Shown here: positions 4,992 to 8,636 of the stretch, in pieces
Layout: each line of letters opens with the position of its first letter
How positions within the stretch are numbered: position 1 is the first letter of the stretch
Assembly: GCA_014380205.1 (NCBI GenBank)
Contig: JACMKH010000337.1
Coordinates: 1 to 8,636, forward strand
DNA length: 8,636 nt
Reading direction: 5' to 3'
Source of the DNA: Sphingomonadaceae bacterium
GTDB lineage: Bacteria; Pseudomonadota; Alphaproteobacteria; Sphingomonadales; Sphingomonadaceae
The notes under the pieces: generated by a model
Seen by the model: only the letters and a program-made list of their open reading frames with translations
What the model was told of the DNA's origin: nothing
Databases searched by the model: none
Translations under genes and position numbers: made by a program

Positions 4992-6485
4992 ATGCGCTGG
5001 CTAATCCTGCTCCTGATCGCGCTCGCCGCGCCGGCGCCCGCGACCCCGCGCGAATGGGTCGACGCCAACCGTGCGGCGATCGTGCGCGAATATCTGCCGC
5101 TGCTCGCGATCCCCAACGTCGCCTCGAACAGCGAGGACATACGCCGCAACGCAGAGCATATCCTGGCGATGATGGAGCGGCGCGGGCTCGCGCCGCGGCT
5201 GCTCGAGAGCGAGGACGGATCGGCGCCGCCATTGGTCTATGGCGAATGGCCGGTCCCCGGCGCGACGCGCACGCTCGTGATTTATGCGCATTACGACGGC
5301 CAGCCGGTCACACCCTCGGCATGGACGATCGCGCCGCCCTTCGAGCCCGCGCTCTTTACCGGCGCCGCCGCGCCCGGCCAGCCGCCTATCGCGCTTCCCG
5401 GCGAGAGCGACGCGATCGAGGACGACTGGCGAATCTATGCGCGCAGCGCCTCGGACGACAAGGCGGGCGTGATGGCGATCCTCGCCGCGGTCGACGCGCT
5501 GCGCGCCGAGGGGGGGACGCCCGGGTTCAACCTCAAGATCGTGTTCGAGGGCGAGGAGGAGGCGGGATCGCCCAACCTCGCCGCGCTGCTCCGCCGTCAT
5601 CGCGAGCTGCTCCAATCGGACGGCTGGATCATCGTCGACGGGCCCGCGCACGCCTCGGGCCCGCCCCAGCTCACGCTCGGCGTGCGCGGGCTGTCGAGCG
5701 CCGACCTCACCGTCTACGGCCCGGTCCGCCCGCTCCACAGCGGGCATTACGGCAACTGGGCGCCCAATCCCGCGATGATGCTCGCCGAGCTGCTCGCGAG
5801 CATGAAGGACGAGACCGGGCGCGTGACGATCGCGGGGTTCTACGACGACGTCACGCCGCTGACCGCCGTCGAGCTGGCAGCGATCGACGCGGTCCCGCCG
5901 CCTGACGCTGGATTGATGGAGGAATTGGGACTCGGCGCGGTCGAGGGCAGGGGCGCAACGCTCACCGACCTCATCCATTTGCCCTCGCTCAACGTCAACG
6001 GCCTCGCCGCCGCCGATGTCGGCGAGAATGCGCGCAACGTCATCCCGAGCGAGGCGATGGCGAGCATCGACATGCGCCTCGTGCTCGGCAACGATCCGCG
6101 CCGCCAGTTCGACCGCCTCGCCGCGCACATCCGCGCGCAAGGCTTCGAAGTGCTCGACCGCGCGCCGGCCATGGACGAGCGCCGCCGCTTCCCGCGCATC
6201 GCGCGTCTCACGTTCGAAGGCGGCTATCCAGCCGCGCGCACGAGCCTCGATCACCCGCTCGCGCGATCGGTCCGCGAAGCGCTCGGGAGCCGTCCGCTCA
6301 TCGTCTTGCCGAGCATGGGCGGCAGCCTCCCGCTCTATCTGCTCGAGCAGGAGCTCGGCGCGCCCAATGTCGTCGTCGCGCTCTGGAACCACGACAACAA
6401 CCAACACGCCGAGGACGAGAATGTCCGGCTCGGCAATCTGTTCGACGGCATCGTGGCGATCGCGGACATCATGGCGATGGAGTAA
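4992..6485 (+). CDS. Exported M20 family metallopeptidase (M20/M25/M40, dipeptidase-like)
   Basis: A 497-residue zinc-dependent amino- or dipeptidase. Residues 1-17 (MRW, then a LILLLIALAA core and APA) form a Sec signal peptide with likely cleavage near Ala17, so it should act in the periplasm or outside. The M20 di-metal site is complete by motif. His100 and Asp102 lie in YAHYDGQP, bridging Asp155 in SASDDKAG, catalytic Glu189 with metal-binding Glu190 in FEGEEEAGS, Asp216 in IIVDG, and His472 in NQHAEDEN. LHSGHYGNW (248-256) belongs to the inserted lid/dimerisation domain. ATG 4992 follows GGAG with 7 bases between. Substrate cannot be read from sequence; M20 relatives cleave dipeptides such as carnosine or N-acyl amino acids. 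It diverges from the RTX gene, and priA begins 22 bases after its stop. Confidence 0.92.
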   Translation: MRWLILLLIALAAPAPATPREWVDANRAAIVREYLPLLAIPNVASNSEDIRRNAEHILAMMERRGLAPRLLESEDGSAPPLVYGEWPVPGATRTLVIYAHYDGQPVTPSAWTIAPPFEPALFTGAAAPGQPPIALPGESDAIEDDWRIYARSASDDKAGVMAILAAVDALRAEGGTPGFNLKIVFEGEEEAGSPNLAALLRRHRELLQSDGWIIVDGPAHASGPPQLTLGVRGLSSADLTVYGPVRPLHSGHYGNWAPNPAMMLAELLASMKDETGRVTIAGFYDDVTPLTAVELAAIDAVPPPDAGLMEELGLGAVEGRGATLTDLIHLPSLNVNGLAAADVGENARNVIPSEAMASIDMRLVLGNDPRRQFDRLAAHIRAQGFEVLDRAPAMDERRRFPRIARLTFEGGYPAARTSLDHPLARSVREALGSRPLIVLPSMGGSLPLYLLEQELGAPNVVVALWNHDNNQHAEDENVRLGNLFDGIVAIADIMAME

Positions 6486-6507
6486 TCGACTGCCTATTGA
6501 CGTGCGC

Positions 6508-8636
6508 ATGAACCGCGTCCGCGTAGTCATCCTCAACGCCGCGCTTGGGCCGCTCGATTACAGCGTGCCCGAGGAGATGGCGGTAGAGGCGGGGAGCATC
6601 GTCTGCGTTCCGCTCGGCCCGCGCCAGATCACCGGGGTGGTCTGGGACGAAGGCAGGCTGCCAGGCGAGACGGTCGGGCATAATCGGCTGCGGCCGATCG
6701 TCGGGCCGTTCGACGCGCCGCCGATCCCCGCGCAGTTGCGGCGGCTGATCGAGTGGACCGCGGACTATTATCTCGCGCCCCTGGCGGCGGTGTTGCGGAT
6801 GACGCTCGCCTCGACCAGCGGCTACACAGGTGGCAAGACGATCATCGAATATCGCGCGACGGGCGCGGCGCCCGAGCGGATGACGGCCCAACGCGAGCAG
6901 GCGCTAACACGGATCGGCCTCAGGCAGGGGCTGGCGCGCGAGCTCGCGACGATCGCCGATGTCTCCGAGGGCGTGATCCGGGGGCTGGTCAAGGCCGGCG
7001 CGATCGAGGCGATCGAGGTCTCGATCGACGATCCGTTTCCCGATCCCGATCCCGATTTCGCGCCGCCCGCGCTCGAGCCCGACCAGCGCGTGGGGGCGAA
7101 AAGGCTGATCGAGGCGGTCCGCGCCGCAAGCTTCGCGCCGATAATGCTCGATGGCGTCACCGGATCGGGCAAGACCGAAGTCTATTTCGAGGCCATCGCC
7201 GAAGCGCTGCGGATGGGGCGGCAGGCGCTCGTGCTGCTCCCCGAGATCGCACTGACCGAGCCCTTCCTGACGCGCTTCACCGCGCGCTTCGGCTCCGAGC
7301 CCGTCGCCTGGCATTCGGGGCTGCGCCAATCGCAGCGCAGACGCGCCTGGCGCGCGATCGCGCATGGCAAGGCGGCGGTGACGGTCGGCGCACGCTCGGC
7401 GCTGTTCCTGCCCTACCCGAACCTCGGCCTGATCGTCGTCGACGAGGCGCACGAGCAGTCGTTCAAGCAGGAGGATGGCGTGATGTATCATGCGCGCGAC
7501 GTCGCCGTGATGCGCGCGATGCTGGAAGAGATTCCGGTCGTGCTCGCCTCGGCAACGCAGGCGATCGAGACGCGACAGATGGCGGAAATCGGGAAATATG
7601 AGACCGTCGCCCTCCCCGCCCGCTACGGCGCCGCCGCGCTTCCCGAGATCGCGGCGATCGACATGATCGCCGAACCGCCGCCGCGCGGGCGATGGCTCGC
7701 GCCGTCGCTGGTCCGCGCGATCAAGGAGACGCTGGCGCGGGGCGAGCAGGCGCTGCTCTTCCTCAACCGTCGCGGCTATGCCCCGCTGACCTTGTGCCGT
7801 CATTGCGGGCATCGCTTCCAATGCCCCAACTGCACCGCCTGGATGGTCGAGCATCGTCTTCTCGCGCGCCTCGCCTGCCACCATTGCGGCCATGTCATGC
7901 CGCCCCCCGCCGCCTGCCCCGAATGCGAGGCCGAGGACAGCCTCGTCGCGTGCGGCCCCGGCGTCGAGCGGATCGCCGACGAGACAGCCGCGCTGTTTCC
8001 CCAGGCGCGGACCGCGATCGTCACGTCGGACACGATCTGGTCGCCCGCCAAGGCGGCCGAGTTCGTTAACCGGATGGAGGAGGGCGCGATCGACGTAGTG
8101 ATTGGGACGCAGCTCGTCACCAAGGGCTATCATTTCCCCAACCTCACGCTGGTCGGCGTGGTCGACGCCGATCTCGGCCTGCAGGGCGGGGATCTGCGCG
8201 GGGCCGAGCGCACCTTTCAGCAGATCATGCAGGTCGGCGGACGCGCGGGGCGGGGCGCCAAGCCGGGGCGCGTGCTGATCCAGACGCACGACCCGAAGGC
8301 GCCGGTGATCGAGGCGCTGGTCTCGGGCGACGCCGAGAGCTTCTACGCCGCCGAGACCGAGAGCCGCCGCGAGATCGGCGCGCCGCCGTTCGGGCGTTAC
8401 GCCGGAATCATCGTCTCCTCGGAGGACGAGATGGAGGCGGTCGCGACCGCGCGGCTGATCGGGCGGAGCGCCCCCGAGATCGACGGCATGATCGTGCTCG
8501 GCCCCGCCCCCGCGCCGCTCGCGATGCTGCGCGGCCGCCACCGCCAGCGCCTCCTCGTCCACGCCCGCCGCGCATTGGATGTCCAGGACGTCATCCGCGA
8601 CTGGTTGGGGGGAGTGGAGCGGCCGCGGAGCGTTCG
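6508..8636 (+). CDS. priA: Primosomal protein N' / replication restart helicase PriA (3' end cut off by the window)
   Basis: PriA recognises stalled forks and recombination intermediates and reloads the replicative helicase, using 3'-to-5' ATP-driven unwinding. The frame is open for 709 codons to the window end. Family lengths are around 720-730, so only a few C-terminal residues are missing. The N-terminal DNA-binding domain is about 1-105. Walker A GVTGSGKT is at 216-223, Walker B DEAH at 312-315, SAT at 348-350, GTQ at 533-535 and QVGGRAGRG at 575-583. All eight zinc cysteines are present as four CxxC pairs (430/433, 439/442, 457/460, 470/473). ATG 6508 is chosen because MNRVRVVILNAALGPLDYSV fits the family N terminus. 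GTG 6502 is in frame two codons earlier and cannot be excluded. There is no clear Shine-Dalgarno. With a 22-base gap it may be co-transcribed with the M20 gene. Confidence 0.96.
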   Translation, partial: MNRVRVVILNAALGPLDYSVPEEMAVEAGSIVCVPLGPRQITGVVWDEGRLPGETVGHNRLRPIVGPFDAPPIPAQLRRLIEWTADYYLAPLAAVLRMTLASTSGYTGGKTIIEYRATGAAPERMTAQREQALTRIGLRQGLARELATIADVSEGVIRGLVKAGAIEAIEVSIDDPFPDPDPDFAPPALEPDQRVGAKRLIEAVRAASFAPIMLDGVTGSGKTEVYFEAIAEALRMGRQALVLLPEIALTEPFLTRFTARFGSEPVAWHSGLRQSQRRRAWRAIAHGKAAVTVGARSALFLPYPNLGLIVVDEAHEQSFKQEDGVMYHARDVAVMRAMLEEIPVVLASATQAIETRQMAEIGKYETVALPARYGAAALPEIAAIDMIAEPPPRGRWLAPSLVRAIKETLARGEQALLFLNRRGYAPLTLCRHCGHRFQCPNCTAWMVEHRLLARLACHHCGHVMPPPAACPECEAEDSLVACGPGVERIADETAALFPQARTAIVTSDTIWSPAKAAEFVNRMEEGAIDVVIGTQLVTKGYHFPNLTLVGVVDADLGLQGGDLRGAERTFQQIMQVGGRAGRGAKPGRVLIQTHDPKAPVIEALVSGDAESFYAAETESRREIGAPPFGRYAGIIVSSEDEMEAVATARLIGRSAPEIDGMIVLGPAPAPLAMLRGRHRQRLLVHARRALDVQDVIRDWLGGVERPRSV

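Noticed and set aside
5001..6536. Minus-strand open frame (511 codons) opposite the M20 peptidase
   Set aside because: Low-complexity Arg/Asp/Val-rich shadow. The sense frame has a signal peptide, a complete metal site and a ribosome-binding site.
6904..8562. Long minus-strand open frame (552 codons) opposite priA
   Set aside because: It is a shadow of priA in high-GC codon use: rich in Arg, Ala, Gly and Asp with no recognisable domain, while the plus-strand frame has every PriA motif.

Overview
The window is high-GC DNA (roughly two thirds G+C by eye) from a Gram-negative bacterium, most likely an alphaproteobacterium of the sphingomonad type. That placement is inferred from gene content, codon use and the style of the proteins (DprA/PlsY/MurI cluster, small transaldolase, periplasmic M20 peptidase, PriA with a DEAH box). 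It was not tested by a search. The window is almost fully coding, with no RNA genes, insertion sequences or CRISPR arrays, and no gene-free stretch exceeds about 150 bases.

Left part (1-1885). A 5' fragment of dprA (DNA uptake/recombination) lies on the minus strand and overlaps the end of plsY (acyl-phosphate glycerol-3-phosphate acyltransferase), also on the minus strand. Together they look like a plsY-dprA operon. murI (glutamate racemase, peptidoglycan precursor supply) diverges from plsY across about 100 bases. plsY appears to use an ATT start codon, and murI may be made from a leaderless transcript.

Middle part (1886-4846, minus strand). A 217-residue transaldolase of the TalC/FSA family abuts murI tail to tail with no base between the stop codons. 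Upstream of it, after a 105-base gap holding a perfect 12-bp inverted repeat, is a 733-residue acidic, cysteine-free RTX protein. It consists only of hemolysin-type calcium-binding repeats, two copies of an EF-hand-containing module exactly 294 residues apart, and a C-terminal type I secretion-type end. It carries no recognisable enzymatic domain.

Right part (4847-8636, plus strand). A 145-base divergent control region with three inverted repeats separates the RTX gene from a signal-peptide-bearing M20 metallopeptidase. The peptidase gene is followed 22 bases later by priA (primosomal helicase), which runs off the window within a few residues of its expected end.

The core is housekeeping: phospholipid synthesis, cell-wall synthesis, pentose phosphate metabolism and replication restart. 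The RTX/M20 pair, both predicted to act outside the cytoplasm and sharing one divergent control region, is the accessory part. I see no clear evidence of an entirely new multi-gene system. The most interesting items are the modular RTX-only protein, its control region and the probable ATT start of plsY.
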